NCBI RefSeq assembly: GCF_002174125.1
Contig: NZ_NEXX01000004.1
Coordinates: 248,001 to 312,000, forward strand
Length of the DNA stretch: 64,000 nucleotides
Reading direction: 5' to 3'
Source of the DNA: Acinetobacter populi
Lineage (GTDB): Bacteria; Pseudomonadota; Gammaproteobacteria; Pseudomonadales; Moraxellaceae
Shown here one piece after another: positions 26,871 to 36,480 of the stretch. The notes beneath the pieces are model-generated. The model ran no database searches. It was not told the DNA's origin and saw nothing but the letters and a program-made list of their open reading frames with translations. Position numbers and translations under genes: made by a program. Within the stretch, counting starts at the first letter, position 1. Each line of letters begins with the position of its first letter.

Positions 26871-28355
26871 TTAGTTAAACCATGATTCACGTGCTTTCAT
26901 GATGAGTTGACCGGCTTTTTCATCACTCAAACCTTCGATATCGTTGATATCATCAATGGCTTGATCGGCTAAATCATCTAATGTTGCAATGCCACGCTGC
27001 GCTAATGCTTGAGCAATTTCAGGTGTCATACCTTCCATACCCAATAATTCTTCTGTTGCTTGTTGCAGACTTTCCTGCTGACTTAAGACATCAGCCAAAG
27101 CAGCTTCCTTGGCACGTTCCTGCAAAACGGCAACAGTTTCTTCATCCAGACCGATTTCATCAAAAGTTTCAACCGGTACATAAGCAACTTCCTCTAGTGA
27201 GGTGAAGCCCATTTCTACCAGTGCCATCGCCAGTTCTTGATCAATATCCAGACGTTGCACAAACATATCAACATACTGTTGCGATTCACTTTCCTGACGA
27301 GCACGATATTCGTCTTCTAGCATCATATCGAGTTTATAACCCGTCAATTCTGATGCCAGACGTACGTTTTGACCTTGCGAACCAATTGCACGAGCCAGTT
27401 GTTCATTGGTTGCAAAAATGATATCAGCACTATGCGCATCTTCATCAATCACAATACCTGAAACATCTGCCGGCTCTAATGCACTGGCAATATACTGCGC
27501 TGGATCATCAGACCAGACCACGACATCAATACGTTCACCATTTAATTCTTGCTGAACGGCCTGAATACGTGTACCACGCATCCCAATACATGCACCCACC
27601 GGATCAATACGATGGTCATTGGTTTTGACCGCGATTTTGGCGCGTACACCGGGTTGACGTGCTGCTGCCTTGATTTCAATAATTTCTTCGGCAATCTCTG
27701 GCACTTCTTTCTTCATGAGTGCCATCAACATTTCCGGTTTAGCACGCGACAACAATAATTGTGCGCCACGACCTTCACGATTCACATTAAATAAAATCGC
27801 ATTAATACGTTGTTTCGGACGCAAAATTTCTTTGGGAATTGCTTCTTCACGTGCCAGATAAGCTTCTGCACCATCACCCAAATCGATAATAAAACCGTCT
27901 TTGGTCTGTTTTTTTACTTCGCCGTAAACCAGTTCACCAACTTTGGATTCATATGCATCTGCAACCAGTGCACGTTCAGCTTCACGAATCTTTTGTACAA
28001 TCACTTGTTTGGCAATTTGTGCGGCAATACGTCCAAATTCAATAGACTCTACTTCGAGTTCACGAATATCACCAATCGACCATTTTGCCGGATCTACATC
28101 AGAAATTGCATCCTGACAAGCTGGCATTTCATGGTCTTCATCTGCAACCACTTCCCATTGACGGAAGGTACGATAATCACCAGTTTTACGATCAATTTCA
28201 ACACGCAGTTGTGCTTCAGAAGATGGCGTATTTTCATAAAACTTTTTCTTTGTTGCAGCAACCAGTGCTTGCTCTAAGGCCTGAAAGATCGCCTCACGAC
28301 TAACACCTTTTTCATTACTGACCGTTTCCACAACGGTAAGAATTTCACGGCTCAT
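26871..28355 (-). CDS. nusA: Transcription termination/antitermination factor NusA
   Basis: Binds RNA polymerase and modulates pausing, termination and antitermination. 494 residues in the full proteobacterial layout: an N-terminal polymerase-binding domain (1-~130), an S1 domain ([29 protein letters not shown]), two KH domains ([37 protein letters not shown]) and two C-terminal acidic repeats. AGGTGA lies before the ATG. It sits 14 bases before infB. Confidence 0.98.
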   Translation of the reverse strand: MSREILTVVETVSNEKGVSREAIFQALEQALVAATKKKFYENTPSSEAQLRVEIDRKTGDYRTFRQWEVVADEDHEMPACQDAISDVDPAKWSIGDIRELEVESIEFGRIAAQIAKQVIVQKIREAERALVADAYESKVGELVYGEVKKQTKDGFIIDLGDGAEAYLAREEAIPKEILRPKQRINAILFNVNREGRGAQLLLSRAKPEMLMALMKKEVPEIAEEIIEIKAAARQPGVRAKIAVKTNDHRIDPVGACIGMRGTRIQAVQQELNGERIDVVVWSDDPAQYIASALEPADVSGIVIDEDAHSADIIFATNEQLARAIGSQGQNVRLASELTGYKLDMMLEDEYRARQESESQQYVDMFVQRLDIDQELAMALVEMGFTSLEEVAYVPVETFDEIGLDEETVAVLQERAKEAALADVLSQQESLQQATEELLGMEGMTPEIAQALAQRGIATLDDLADQAIDDINDIEGLSDEKAGQLIMKARESWFN

Positions 28356-28395
28356 AAGTCACCTATTTCAAAATTTATCTAAAATGTACTAAAAA

Positions 28396-28914
28396 TCAAT
28401 CCTGATAAATCAAATTTGCCTTATCAATATTATGGCTATCTATTTCGAGAACTTGCTGATTCTCGACCTCAACTTGAATCATATCTTTTTCGATATCTAC
28501 CGCAAGCAACTTGGCTTGAAATTTACGGCGATTATCTACAGCAGAAATCAAACGCAAGGCTACTTGCTGTCCAAGATAATGCTGCATTTGTTCTAGCTTA
28601 AAGAAAGGACGATCCCAACCCGGAGACGATACTTCAAGTGAATATTCACCAGAAATTGGATCATGTACATCCAAGATACCACTCACCTGATGCGTTACGG
28701 CAACACAATCCTGCACACCAATACCTCGACCCTGTTCTTCGTCTTGAACCTCAGTCGTTAATTCTTCTACTGCATCTGCTTTATCAATATAAATACGTAA
28801 TAAAGAACGCTTGCCTTGCGGAATAAACTCAATACCCCACAACTCGACATCACACGCTGCCACAGCTGGTGCAATCAGTTCATATAACGCTTGAGTTTTA
28901 CTCGATAATTTCAT
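28396..28914 (-). CDS. rimP: Ribosome maturation factor RimP
   Basis: Acts in early 30S assembly. 172 residues. The N-terminal alpha/beta domain has [21 protein letters not shown] and the [19 protein letters not shown] segment, followed by [20 protein letters not shown], the family signature, and an SH3-like C-terminal domain. An acidic insert after the first strand ([17 protein letters not shown]) makes it longer than the E. coli protein. It heads the rimP-nusA-infB-rbfA operon, after the tandem terminators behind the initiator tRNA genes. Confidence 0.95.
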   Translation of the reverse strand: MKLSSKTQALYELIAPAVAACDVELWGIEFIPQGKRSLLRIYIDKADAVEELTTEVQDEEQGRGIGVQDCVAVTHQVSGILDVHDPISGEYSLEVSSPGWDRPFFKLEQMQHYLGQQVALRLISAVDNRRKFQAKLLAVDIEKDMIQVEVENQQVLEIDSHNIDKANLIYQD

Positions 28915-29065
28915 GTACTCTCGTCACTGCTAAATCTATTGGACTCAAAATTTGTTAAAGGTTGATGAAAACCTGCAAACTTACCTTGAATAATTCGCTA
29001 TAGTGAAGCATGACGTTTTAACCGTGTACCATACATGGCTCATGTCTTAACTCACGATAGCCAAC

Positions 29066-29092
29066 AAAAAAGGGCGCATTCGCCCCCTTTTT
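29066..29092 (-). terminator. Second terminator downstream of the initiator tRNA genes
   Basis: A GGGCG / CGCCC stem with A and T tracts and a CATT loop. On the minus strand it ends in a run of T. With the hairpin at 29122-29153 it forms a tandem pair ahead of rimP, like t1/t2 after E. coli metY. Confidence 0.7.
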
Positions 29093-29096
29093 ACCT

Positions 29097-29121
29097 GCAC
29101 AGTTTTTAAATTCCACTGTGC
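29097..29121. other. Inverted repeat between the two tRNA terminators
   Basis: GCACAGT and ACTGTGC pair perfectly around an 11-nt AT-rich loop. No T tract follows on either strand, so it is not itself a terminator. It may be a processing structure in the transcript leading to rimP. Confidence 0.4.
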
Positions 29122-29153
29122 AAAAAGGCCCACCATTCATTGTGAGCCTCTTT
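29122..29153 (-). terminator. First terminator downstream of the initiator tRNA genes
   Basis: On the minus strand AGGC-T-CAC pairs with GTG-G-GCCT, followed by TTTTT, 12 bases after the encoded CCA end of the proximal tRNA. Confidence 0.65.
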
Positions 29154-29164
29154 AATTAGAAACT

Positions 29165-29241
<77 letters not shown>

Positions 29242-29254
29242 TCAATGTGCACAT

Positions 29255-29282
29255 ATTATAGTGCTTTTCTTACAAAAGTCAA
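29255..29282 (-). promoter_or_regulatory. Promoter of the distal initiator tRNA gene
   Basis: On the minus strand TTGACT and a consensus TATAAT are spaced by 16 bp, 13 bases before the mature tRNA 5' end. Confidence 0.75.
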
Positions 29283-29336
29283 TTTAGATGATCAATGTTA
29301 GTGCATTAAAATTTCATTAAACACGTTACATTAAAT

Positions 29337-29413
<77 letters not shown>

Positions 29414-29670
29414 TCGAAATTGACTGTCTCGTTTTATCGAGATGCGCAGTCTAACACAAGATTGTCATATTGCAAGGCAATGTTTTTTTATTTTTAGCTA
29501 TTTGTACAAAAGCTCTGCAATACACAGAAAAATTGATAAAGCATTATTTTGATGATCAGCGAGCGCTATGCCCTATCACATCTTATTTCCAAAAGATATC
29601 TTACGATATAAAAGCTAGAATAAATTAAAGCATTCGCGATCATCAATTCAATGATTTTATAACAGACAAC
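29414..29670. other. Non-coding stretch between the tRNA-fMet genes and the tRNA-Leu terminator
   Basis: About 250 bp with no ORF of interest. It contains the proximal tRNA-fMet promoter. The remaining AT-rich DNA shows nothing I can name. Confidence 0.5.
29448..29475 (-). promoter_or_regulatory. Promoter of the proximal initiator tRNA gene
   Basis: On the minus strand TTGCAA, a 16-bp spacer and TAGACT are followed by a GCGC discriminator. The G/C-rich discriminator is typical of growth-rate-controlled stable RNA promoters. Confidence 0.6.
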
Positions 29671-29704
29671 AAAAAAGGCTTAAACGTCAAACGCTTAAAC
29701 CTTT
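29671..29704 (-). terminator. Terminator after tRNA-Leu (tpiA-secG-leuU transcript)
   Basis: An imperfect 13-bp stem (AAGGCTTAAACGT / ACGCTTAAACCTT, two mismatches) with a 3-nt loop is followed on the minus strand by TTTTTT. Confidence 0.75.
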
Positions 29705-29738
29705 ATGTCTGTTTCCAATACTGTAGATCTTACAATAT

Positions 29739-29823
29739 TGGTGCGGAAGGGGGGACTTGAACCCCCACGCCCGAAAGCACTACCACCTCAAGGTAGCGTG
29801 TCTACCAATTCCACCACCACCGC
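29739..29823 (-). tRNA. leuU: tRNA-Leu (GAG)
   Basis: 85 nt with encoded CCA. The anticodon arm CTACC-TTGAGGT-GGTAG gives GAG. The long variable arm (TGCTTTCGGGCGT) and the D arm GGTGGAATTGGTAGACAC are typical of tRNA-Leu. The acceptor stem is imperfect: 5' GCGGTGG faces 3' CTTCCGC, so position 5:68 is U-U and 6:67 is G-U. It lies 55 bp after secG, as in the conserved secG-leuU order. Confidence 0.95.
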
Positions 29824-29878
29824 AATTAGGGCTGCATTCTAGTCTTTTCTATTTTAAAAGAAAAGCCATATTTTAAAA

Positions 29879-30205
29879 TTATTCTGATTTAACCGGCACA
29901 GTTGGTGAAGATTCATTCGACACCGGGACTTGCTGGGTTTGTTCCGCGCCCGGCAAGGTATACATGGCCTGGTTTTGTTTTTTTGCAAAAACAGCCAAGG
30001 TTAAACTGGTCACAAAAAATAAGGCGGTTAAAACTGCTGTGAGGCGTGTCATAAAATTAGCAGACCCGGAAGCACCAAATACAGTTGCTGCACCGCCACC
30101 ACCAAATGATGCACCCGCATCTGCACCTTTGCCATGCTGAACCAGAATCAGGGCAATCATTAAAATCGCAAGTAAAATATGCACGACAAGTACAAAGGTA
30201 TACAT
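29879..30205 (-). CDS. secG: Protein translocase subunit SecG
   Basis: A small inner-membrane subunit of SecYEG that assists SecA-driven export. 108 residues. Two transmembrane helices (VLVVHILLAILMIALILVQ and LTAVLTALFFVTSLTLAVF) flank the conserved GKGADAGASFGGGGAATVFGASGSANF loop. The C-terminal tail is polar and variable. The ATG at 30205 with AAGGTG upstream is chosen over the TTG just before it. It follows tpiA by 9 bases. Confidence 0.95.
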   Translation of the reverse strand: MYTFVLVVHILLAILMIALILVQHGKGADAGASFGGGGAATVFGASGSANFMTRLTAVLTALFFVTSLTLAVFAKKQNQAMYTLPGAEQTQQVPVSNESSPTVPVKSE

Positions 30206-30214
30206 CAAATCACC

Positions 30215-30982
30215 TTATTTTTGCGCAAAAGCTTGAATAATTGAAATAAAACTTGAAGCATCCAGTGATGCCCCGCCAACCAGTGCACCATCAATATCTG
30301 TGCAGGCTGCTAACTCTACCGCATTTTCAGGTTTAACACTACCACCATAGAGTAAAGAGATACGATTTGCCCACGTGGTATGATCTTGCAAATAACTACG
30401 GATAGTCGCATGCATATCCTGTGCATCCTGAGGTAAAGCAGTTTTACCCGTACCAATTGCCCAGATCGGTTCATAGGCAATAATCACATTTTGCCAATCA
30501 TCTTCGGATAAAACAGCTTTTAATTCTTGTAGTTGCTGAATCACAATATCCTTGGCATGACCAGCTTCACGTTGTTCCAGACTTTCACCCACACAATAAA
30601 TAATGTGCAATCCTGACCCAATGGCATTTTTAATTTTTTGCTGCAAACGTTCCACATGATCGCCAAACAATTCCCGACGCTCGGAATGACCGATCAGCGT
30701 ATAATTCACATTGGCATGTTTCAGTAAATCTGCACTGATCTCTCCGGTATAGGCACCGGTACCATTGACGATGGAAATATCCTGCGCGACGATAGGCAAC
30801 GGCAAATTTTGTGCCGAAAAAAATGCCAAATAAGCAGTCGGAGGTGCAATTGCAACCTGACAGTCCAAAGATTGACCTTCAATATGTTGAGTAATGCTTT
30901 GAAATAAAGCCTGTGCATCCTGAAAATAAGGATTTAATTTCCAATTCCCAATGACCCATTTTTTCGGGGAAGTTTTTTCCAT
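30215..30982 (-). CDS. tpiA: Triosephosphate isomerase
   Basis: Interconverts dihydroxyacetone phosphate and glyceraldehyde 3-phosphate. 255 residues, standard length. The catalytic residues are visible: Lys in GNWKLN near 15, His in IGHSERR near 98, Glu in AYEPIWAIGTGK near 170, and the phosphate-binding LYGGSV and GALVGGAS loops. It is co-transcribed with secG and probably tRNA-Leu. Confidence 0.97.
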   Translation of the reverse strand: MEKTSPKKWVIGNWKLNPYFQDAQALFQSITQHIEGQSLDCQVAIAPPTAYLAFFSAQNLPLPIVAQDISIVNGTGAYTGEISADLLKHANVNYTLIGHSERRELFGDHVERLQQKIKNAIGSGLHIIYCVGESLEQREAGHAKDIVIQQLQELKAVLSEDDWQNVIIAYEPIWAIGTGKTALPQDAQDMHATIRSYLQDHTTWANRISLLYGGSVKPENAVELAACTDIDGALVGGASLDASSFISIIQAFAQK

Positions 30983-31171
30983 TCATCACTGCTCAATAAC
31001 AATTTTGGCAATTTTACACTGAAATGTTTATTTCACCAAAATATGCCATGAATGTTTTTCGTCAGGACGGCGTTAATTGCGTTTTTTGTTTGATCGTTAT
31101 TAATTTGTGTTATATTGTTTTAAACACGATTTTCATCAACAAAAACACTGATTAAATGAGCCGTTAATATT

Positions 31172-32878
31172 ATGCTAGCGCAAAGTCATGCAAATTTTAC
31201 GGGCTATATTCGACGCCTAGTTGCTGATGGGGTGATCAGCACTGAATCGATGCTAAAAGCGCAAGAGCAAGCCAAAAGGAATAAACAACCTTTGGCTGCA
31301 GTATTGGTTGAAGACTACAACATTCCTGCCTTGACCATTGCCCTGACCATTTCAGAAGAATTCGCCGAACCGATTTTCGATCTGGACAGCTACGATCCTG
31401 CGCAACTTCCTAAAGATCTGGTGGAAGAAAAACTGGTGGTACAACACCAGATTATTCCATTAATGAAAAGAGGCAACAATTTATTTGTTGCAGTGAGTGA
31501 TCCTACACGCCTCGATGGGCTGGAAACCATTCGTTTTAACAGTAAACTCAATTTACAAAATGTGATTGTGGAACAGAATAAACTCGCCAAGTTTATTTCC
31601 ACGCATTATCAGGAACAGGATAATTTTAATTTTGGTGACGAAGACTTTGATTTAGAAGTAGCTGATGGTCATGACAATACCGAAACCGAAGACGAGAAAT
31701 CCGCCGAAGATGAAGCACCGATTGTAAAATATATCAATAAACTACTGGTCGATGCCATTCGTATGGGCGCATCGGACTTACATTTTGAACCTTATGAAAA
31801 AATGTATCGGGTTAGATATCGTGTCGATGGCGTATTACGTGAAATTGTCAGACCGCCGTTACAGCTTGCCACACGTCTTGCTTCACGACTAAAAGTCATG
31901 TCGCAAATGGATATTTCCGAAAAACGCATGCCACAAGATGGACGGATTAAACTCAAACTGTCAAAAACCAAAGCCATCGATTTTCGTGTTAACTCCTTGC
32001 CAACATTATTCGGCGAAAAAATTGTGTTGCGTATTCTAGACCCATCAAGTGCCATGTTGGGTATTGATGCGCTCGGTTATGATCCAGAACAAAAAGCCCT
32101 GTTCATGGAAGCACTGGAAAAGCCACAAGGCATGTTATTGATCACTGGTCCAACCGGTTCCGGTAAAACAGTATCACTTTATACTGGTTTAAATATTCTC
32201 AATACCGAAGACACCAATATATCTACCGCAGAAGACCCAGTGGAAATTAACCTGGAAGGGATTAATCAGGTCAATGTCAACACCAAAGTCGGTTTAACAT
32301 TTGCCGCTGCCTTAAAATCTTTCCTGCGTCAGGATCCCGATATCATCATGGTCGGGGAGATTCGTGACCTAGAAACAGCAGAAATTGCCATTAAAGCAGC
32401 ACAAACAGGTCATATGGTGTTATCTACACTACATACCAATAGCGCACCGGAAACATTAACCCGTTTACGCAATATGGGGGTTCCTTCCTTTAATATTGCA
32501 ACCTCGGTCAATCTGGTGATTGCACAGCGTCTGGCACGTCGATTATGCTCACACTGTAAACGTGTCATTGAAATTCCCAAACCCAGCCTTCTGGAAATGG
32601 GATTTAATGAACAGGATTTACAACATCCTGACTTTAAAATTTTTGAAGCAGTGGGCTGTCCGGAATGTCGGGATGGCTATAAAGGGCGTGTGGGTATTTA
32701 TGAAGTCATGAAAGTCACCCCAGAGATTTCAAAAATTATTATGGAAGATGGAAATGCCATTGAGATTGCAGAGGCATCACATCGCTTGGGGTATAATAAT
32801 TTAAGGCGTTCTGGTTTGATCAAAGTCATGCAAGGCATTACCACGTTGCAAGAAGTCAACCGTGTCACCAGTGAATAA
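31172..32878 (+). CDS. pilB: Type IV pilus extension ATPase PilB
   Basis: A hexameric cytoplasmic motor that drives pilin assembly for twitching and DNA uptake. 568 residues. The N-terminal MshEN-type domains (1-~150) are followed by an acidic linker, then the GspE core with Walker A GPTGSGKT at 326-333, the Asp box (SAEDPVE), Walker B DPDIIMVGEIRD and His box (TGHMVLSTLHTN). A tetra-Cys zinc site (CSHC near 451 and CPEC near 493) is present. It is first of pilB-pilC-pilD-coaE. Confidence 0.97.
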   Translation: MLAQSHANFTGYIRRLVADGVISTESMLKAQEQAKRNKQPLAAVLVEDYNIPALTIALTISEEFAEPIFDLDSYDPAQLPKDLVEEKLVVQHQIIPLMKRGNNLFVAVSDPTRLDGLETIRFNSKLNLQNVIVEQNKLAKFISTHYQEQDNFNFGDEDFDLEVADGHDNTETEDEKSAEDEAPIVKYINKLLVDAIRMGASDLHFEPYEKMYRVRYRVDGVLREIVRPPLQLATRLASRLKVMSQMDISEKRMPQDGRIKLKLSKTKAIDFRVNSLPTLFGEKIVLRILDPSSAMLGIDALGYDPEQKALFMEALEKPQGMLLITGPTGSGKTVSLYTGLNILNTEDTNISTAEDPVEINLEGINQVNVNTKVGLTFAAALKSFLRQDPDIIMVGEIRDLETAEIAIKAAQTGHMVLSTLHTNSAPETLTRLRNMGVPSFNIATSVNLVIAQRLARRLCSHCKRVIEIPKPSLLEMGFNEQDLQHPDFKIFEAVGCPECRDGYKGRVGIYEVMKVTPEISKIIMEDGNAIEIAEASHRLGYNNLRRSGLIKVMQGITTLQEVNRVTSE

Positions 32879-32899
32879 TGACAGTTAAGGAAAAGGCAA

Positions 32900-34129
32900 A
32901 TGGCAGTTAAAAAAGCAAAATTGATGCCGACGTTTTCATATGAAGGGGTAGATCGTAAGGGGCTTAAAATTAAGGGGGACCTTCCCGCCAAGAATATGGC
33001 ATTGGCGAAAGTCACACTTAGAAAACAAGGTATTACGGTTAGAAAAATCACACAAAAACGTGAAATTGAATTCTTGAATAAATTATTCAAGAAAAAAGTG
33101 ACCACATTAGATATCACGATTTTTACCCGTCAGCTTGCAACCATGATGAAAGCGGGTGTGCCATTGGTACAATCCTTTGAAATCGTTGCAGAAGGTCTGG
33201 ATAATCCATCGATGCGTGATGTGGTACTCGGGATCAAAACCGAAGTTGAAGGGGGTAATACCTTTGCTGGAGCTTTGCGTAAATACCCACAATATTTTGA
33301 TGAATTATTCTGCTCATTGGTTGAATCCGGTGAACAATCTGGTGCGCTGGAAACCATGCTGGATCGTGTGGCCATTTATAAGGAAAAAAGCGAACTTCTC
33401 AAGCAAAAAATCAAAAAAGCTATGAAATATCCAGCAACTGTAGTGGTAGTTGCCATCATCGTCACGATTATTTTGATGGTTAAAGTCGTACCCGTCTTTC
33501 AGGACTTATTTAGCTCATTTGGTGCAGATTTACCTGCCTTTACCCAAATGGTAGTCAATATGTCAAAATGGATGCAAAGCTACTGGTTCCTTCTTATTAT
33601 TGGTATCGGCGCACTGGTATTTGGTTTTCTGGAAGCGAAACGACGCAGTAAAAAGTTTCAGGATTTTCTCGATCAAACCGCTTTAAAATTACCAATTTTT
33701 GGTGATCTGGTTTATAAATCGATTATTGCCCGTTATAGCCGTACCCTTGCCACTACATTTGCTGCCGGTGTTCCACTCATTGATGCGCTCGAATCAACCG
33801 CTGGGGCAACCAATAATGTTGTTTACGAAAAAGCCGTAATGCGTATTCGTGATGATGTAGCAACAGGACAACAACTTCAATTTGCTATGCGCCAAACTCA
33901 AAGATTCCCAAGTATGGCAATTCAGATGGTGGCGATCGGCGAGGAATCTGGGGCACTAGACAGTATGCTGGATAAAGTTGCCACCCATTTCGAAAATGAA
34001 GTGGACAATGCAGTTGATGGCCTAACCAGTATGATGGAACCCCTGATCATGGCTGTTTTAGGTGTCTTGGTCGGTGGTTTAGTGATTGCCATGTATTTAC
34101 CAATTTTCCAGATGGGTTCTGTGGTCTAA
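32900..34129 (+). CDS. pilC: Type IV pilus inner-membrane platform protein PilC
   Basis: 409 residues. Two T2SF domains each carry the family motif (FTRQLATMMKAGVPLVQSFE near 75-95 and YSRTLATTFAAGVPLIDALE near 280-300), three transmembrane helices and the C-terminal ALDSMLDKVATHFENEVDNAVDGLTSMMEPLIM segment. It couples PilB rotation to pilin insertion. Its stop overlaps the pilD ATG by one base. Confidence 0.97.
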   Translation: MAVKKAKLMPTFSYEGVDRKGLKIKGDLPAKNMALAKVTLRKQGITVRKITQKREIEFLNKLFKKKVTTLDITIFTRQLATMMKAGVPLVQSFEIVAEGLDNPSMRDVVLGIKTEVEGGNTFAGALRKYPQYFDELFCSLVESGEQSGALETMLDRVAIYKEKSELLKQKIKKAMKYPATVVVVAIIVTIILMVKVVPVFQDLFSSFGADLPAFTQMVVNMSKWMQSYWFLLIIGIGALVFGFLEAKRRSKKFQDFLDQTALKLPIFGDLVYKSIIARYSRTLATTFAAGVPLIDALESTAGATNNVVYEKAVMRIRDDVATGQQLQFAMRQTQRFPSMAIQMVAIGEESGALDSMLDKVATHFENEVDNAVDGLTSMMEPLIMAVLGVLVGGLVIAMYLPIFQMGSVV

Positions 34130-34986
34130 TGCAATTTTTACAACTTTTACAAGAGAATGCCACTGTATTTTATCTTAGCGTTGCATTCTTAGCTTTATGC
34201 GTTGGCAGTTTCCTGAATGTGTTAATTTATCGTCTCCCTAAAATCATGGAAAACGAATGGCAACAGGAGTGTCAGGCATTTTTGCATCCTGATCAGCCTA
34301 TCACACCAATCGAAAAATTCACCTTAAGTACACCAGCATCGAGTTGTCCGAATTGCCAGCATAAAATCCGGTGGTATGAAAATATTCCTCTGATCAGTTG
34401 GTTGTTATTAAAGGGTAAATGTAGTAATTGTACACAGCCCATCTCTATTCGCTATCCATTGGTTGAACTGGGGACAATGCTTTGCTCACTGGTCATCGCC
34501 CATCATTTTGGTGCCAGCATAGAAACTGTATTTGGATTGATTTTTACCTGGGTACTCATTGCATTAACAGGGATAGATTTTGACACCCAATTACTCCCGG
34601 ATCGATTAACCTTTCCTTTGATTGGCTTGGGTCTTGCCATCAACAGCTATGCTATTTTTATCTCACCCACTCAAGCCATTTGGGGCTGTTTAATCGGTTT
34701 TTTATCACTCTGGGTGGTGTATATTATTTTTAAGCTGATTACTGGCAAAGAAGGCATGGGCTATGGAGATTTTAAATTACTTGCCGCATTAGGTGCATGG
34801 ATGGGACCATTGCAATTGCCTTTGATTATATTATTATCCTCACTTGTAGGCGCAATCATTGGCATCATCTTATTAAAAGTGACCAAAGAAAATCGGCCTT
34901 TTGCATTTGGTCCCTATCTTGCAATTGCCGGTTGGATTGCTTTTTTATGGGGAGATCAAATCATGACGGCTTATCTGGGTGGTTAA
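34129..34986 (+). CDS. pilD: Prepilin peptidase / N-methyltransferase PilD
   Basis: Cleaves and N-methylates type IV prepilins and type II pseudopilins at the inner membrane. 285 residues. The cytoplasmic loop has the zinc tetra-Cys (CPNCQ...CSNCT) in the N-terminal methylase domain. The aspartic protease residues are in GIDFDTQLLPDRLT and GMGYGDFKLLAALGAWMG. About eight transmembrane helices. It overlaps pilC and abuts coaE. Confidence 0.97.
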   Translation: MQFLQLLQENATVFYLSVAFLALCVGSFLNVLIYRLPKIMENEWQQECQAFLHPDQPITPIEKFTLSTPASSCPNCQHKIRWYENIPLISWLLLKGKCSNCTQPISIRYPLVELGTMLCSLVIAHHFGASIETVFGLIFTWVLIALTGIDFDTQLLPDRLTFPLIGLGLAINSYAIFISPTQAIWGCLIGFLSLWVVYIIFKLITGKEGMGYGDFKLLAALGAWMGPLQLPLIILLSSLVGAIIGIILLKVTKENRPFAFGPYLAIAGWIAFLWGDQIMTAYLGG

Positions 34987-35586
34987 ATGGGTTTAGTACT
35001 GGGTCTAACCGGCGGTATTGGTAGCGGCAAGTCCGCAGCAAGTCACTGGTTTGAACAACAAGGCATTGGAATTGTAGATGCTGATATTGTCGCACGTGAA
35101 ATCGTACAGCCTGGTCAACCAGCACTGCAACAAATACAGCATGCTTTTGGTGACTGGGTTTTACTCGACAATGGCGAGCTGGATCGTCGCGCCTTGCGTG
35201 AACATATTTTTCAGCAACCGCAAGCACGTAAAGCGTTAGAGCAGATCACCCACCCTGCAATCCGTGCATCAATCATTGAACAACTCCAACAAGCCGATAG
35301 CCCGTATGCCATTCTGGTTTCACCGCTGCTCTTTGAAACCAATCAACACAAACTAACTGCGCGCACCCTACTGATAGATGCCTCGGAAGACATCCAAATC
35401 CAGCGTGCTAGCCAACGTGATGGACAATCTATCGAACAAATCAAACAGATTATTGCCGCACAGATGTCCCGTGCCGACAAACAAAAACGCGCTGATGACA
35501 TTGTCATCAATGATGGACACCTTGAGCATTTATATCAGCAACTTGAAAAATTACATCAACAATATTTACAGCAAAGCTTGTCATAA
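34987..35586 (+). CDS. coaE: Dephospho-CoA kinase
   Basis: Catalyses the last step of coenzyme A synthesis. 199 residues. P-loop GLTGGIGSGKSAAS (7-20), VDADIVAREIVQPG and the lid region RTLLIDASEDIQIQRASQRDGQS are typical. The ATG follows the pilD stop with no gap, so it is translationally coupled. The pilBCD-coaE order is conserved in Acinetobacter and Pseudomonas. Confidence 0.97.
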   Translation: MGLVLGLTGGIGSGKSAASHWFEQQGIGIVDADIVAREIVQPGQPALQQIQHAFGDWVLLDNGELDRRALREHIFQQPQARKALEQITHPAIRASIIEQLQQADSPYAILVSPLLFETNQHKLTARTLLIDASEDIQIQRASQRDGQSIEQIKQIIAAQMSRADKQKRADDIVINDGHLEHLYQQLEKLHQQYLQQSLS

Positions 35587-35593
35587 CCACCGC

Positions 35594-36463
35594 TTACACC
35601 GTATCCAAATATAGTTTGTCACGCGTTGGTCGTTGGCCTACGATTGTTGCCCGATGCATAATACGATGTGCATCTCCATAATCAAATAAAGCCTTATGCT
35701 GGGTACAACGATTATCCCAAATCGCTACATCACCAACTTGCCATTTCCAGCGCAGAGAAATCTCCTCTTGTGTTGCATGCTGAAAAAGAAAGCGCAATAA
35801 TGCCTCACTGTTCTCTGCATCAAGTTCATTAATTTGAGTGGTAAACCCTTCATTAACAAAAAGAATTGGTTTTTTGGTTTCAGGATGATTGACGACTACT
35901 GGATGGGTAATGTGTGGATTTTTTTCAAAAACCTGCTCAAGTTTTTTGCGCTGCTCCGCTGTCTTTGCAAATCGTTCAAGTGGGAAAGATTTACGAATAT
36001 CATGTGTTGCTGTGAGGTGGAATAATTGTTGTTGTAAATCGAATTCTAGCTGCTCAAATGCAGCCGTACTGCTGGACCACAAGGTATCGCCACCGAATTC
36101 TGGAATCTTGATGGCCTGTAGTACACAGCCAAGTGGAGGCGTTTCGCTAAAGGTGACATCGGTATGCCATAACTCATTATCACGTAAATCCTGTTGTAAA
36201 CTATCCAATACCATAATTTCGGGTGTATTCTCGACAGAAGGATAGACAGGATGTACGTGTAATTGCCCAAAACTCCGGGCAAGTGTCGCTTGCGAGGCAG
36301 AGGACAATTTTTGCTGTCTAAAAAAAATAACCTGATGATCTAGCAAAGCCTGCTTAATGTGTTCCAAGGTATATTGATCTATATCATTTAGATCAATACC
36401 GTGAATAATCGCACCGATGGCAGGCTTAATTTTTTCAATATTTAAATATCCAATTGAACTCAT
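35594..36463 (-). CDS. tauD: Taurine dioxygenase TauD
   Basis: An Fe(II)/2-oxoglutarate dioxygenase that releases sulfite from taurine. 289 residues. The facial triad is visible: WHTDVTF (His and Asp near 100) and the distal His with RIMHR near the C-terminus binding 2-oxoglutarate. QVIFFRQQKLS and SFGQLHVHP are the usual N-terminal motifs. The ATG at 36463 gives the family-typical start. It is the last gene of tauABCD, 17 bases after tauC. Confidence 0.93.
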   Translation of the reverse strand: MSSIGYLNIEKIKPAIGAIIHGIDLNDIDQYTLEHIKQALLDHQVIFFRQQKLSSASQATLARSFGQLHVHPVYPSVENTPEIMVLDSLQQDLRDNELWHTDVTFSETPPLGCVLQAIKIPEFGGDTLWSSSTAAFEQLEFDLQQQLFHLTATHDIRKSFPLERFAKTAEQRKKLEQVFEKNPHITHPVVVNHPETKKPILFVNEGFTTQINELDAENSEALLRFLFQHATQEEISLRWKWQVGDVAIWDNRCTQHKALFDYGDAHRIMHRATIVGQRPTRDKLYLDTV

Positions 36464-36480
36464 TTTATTCTTCACACACC

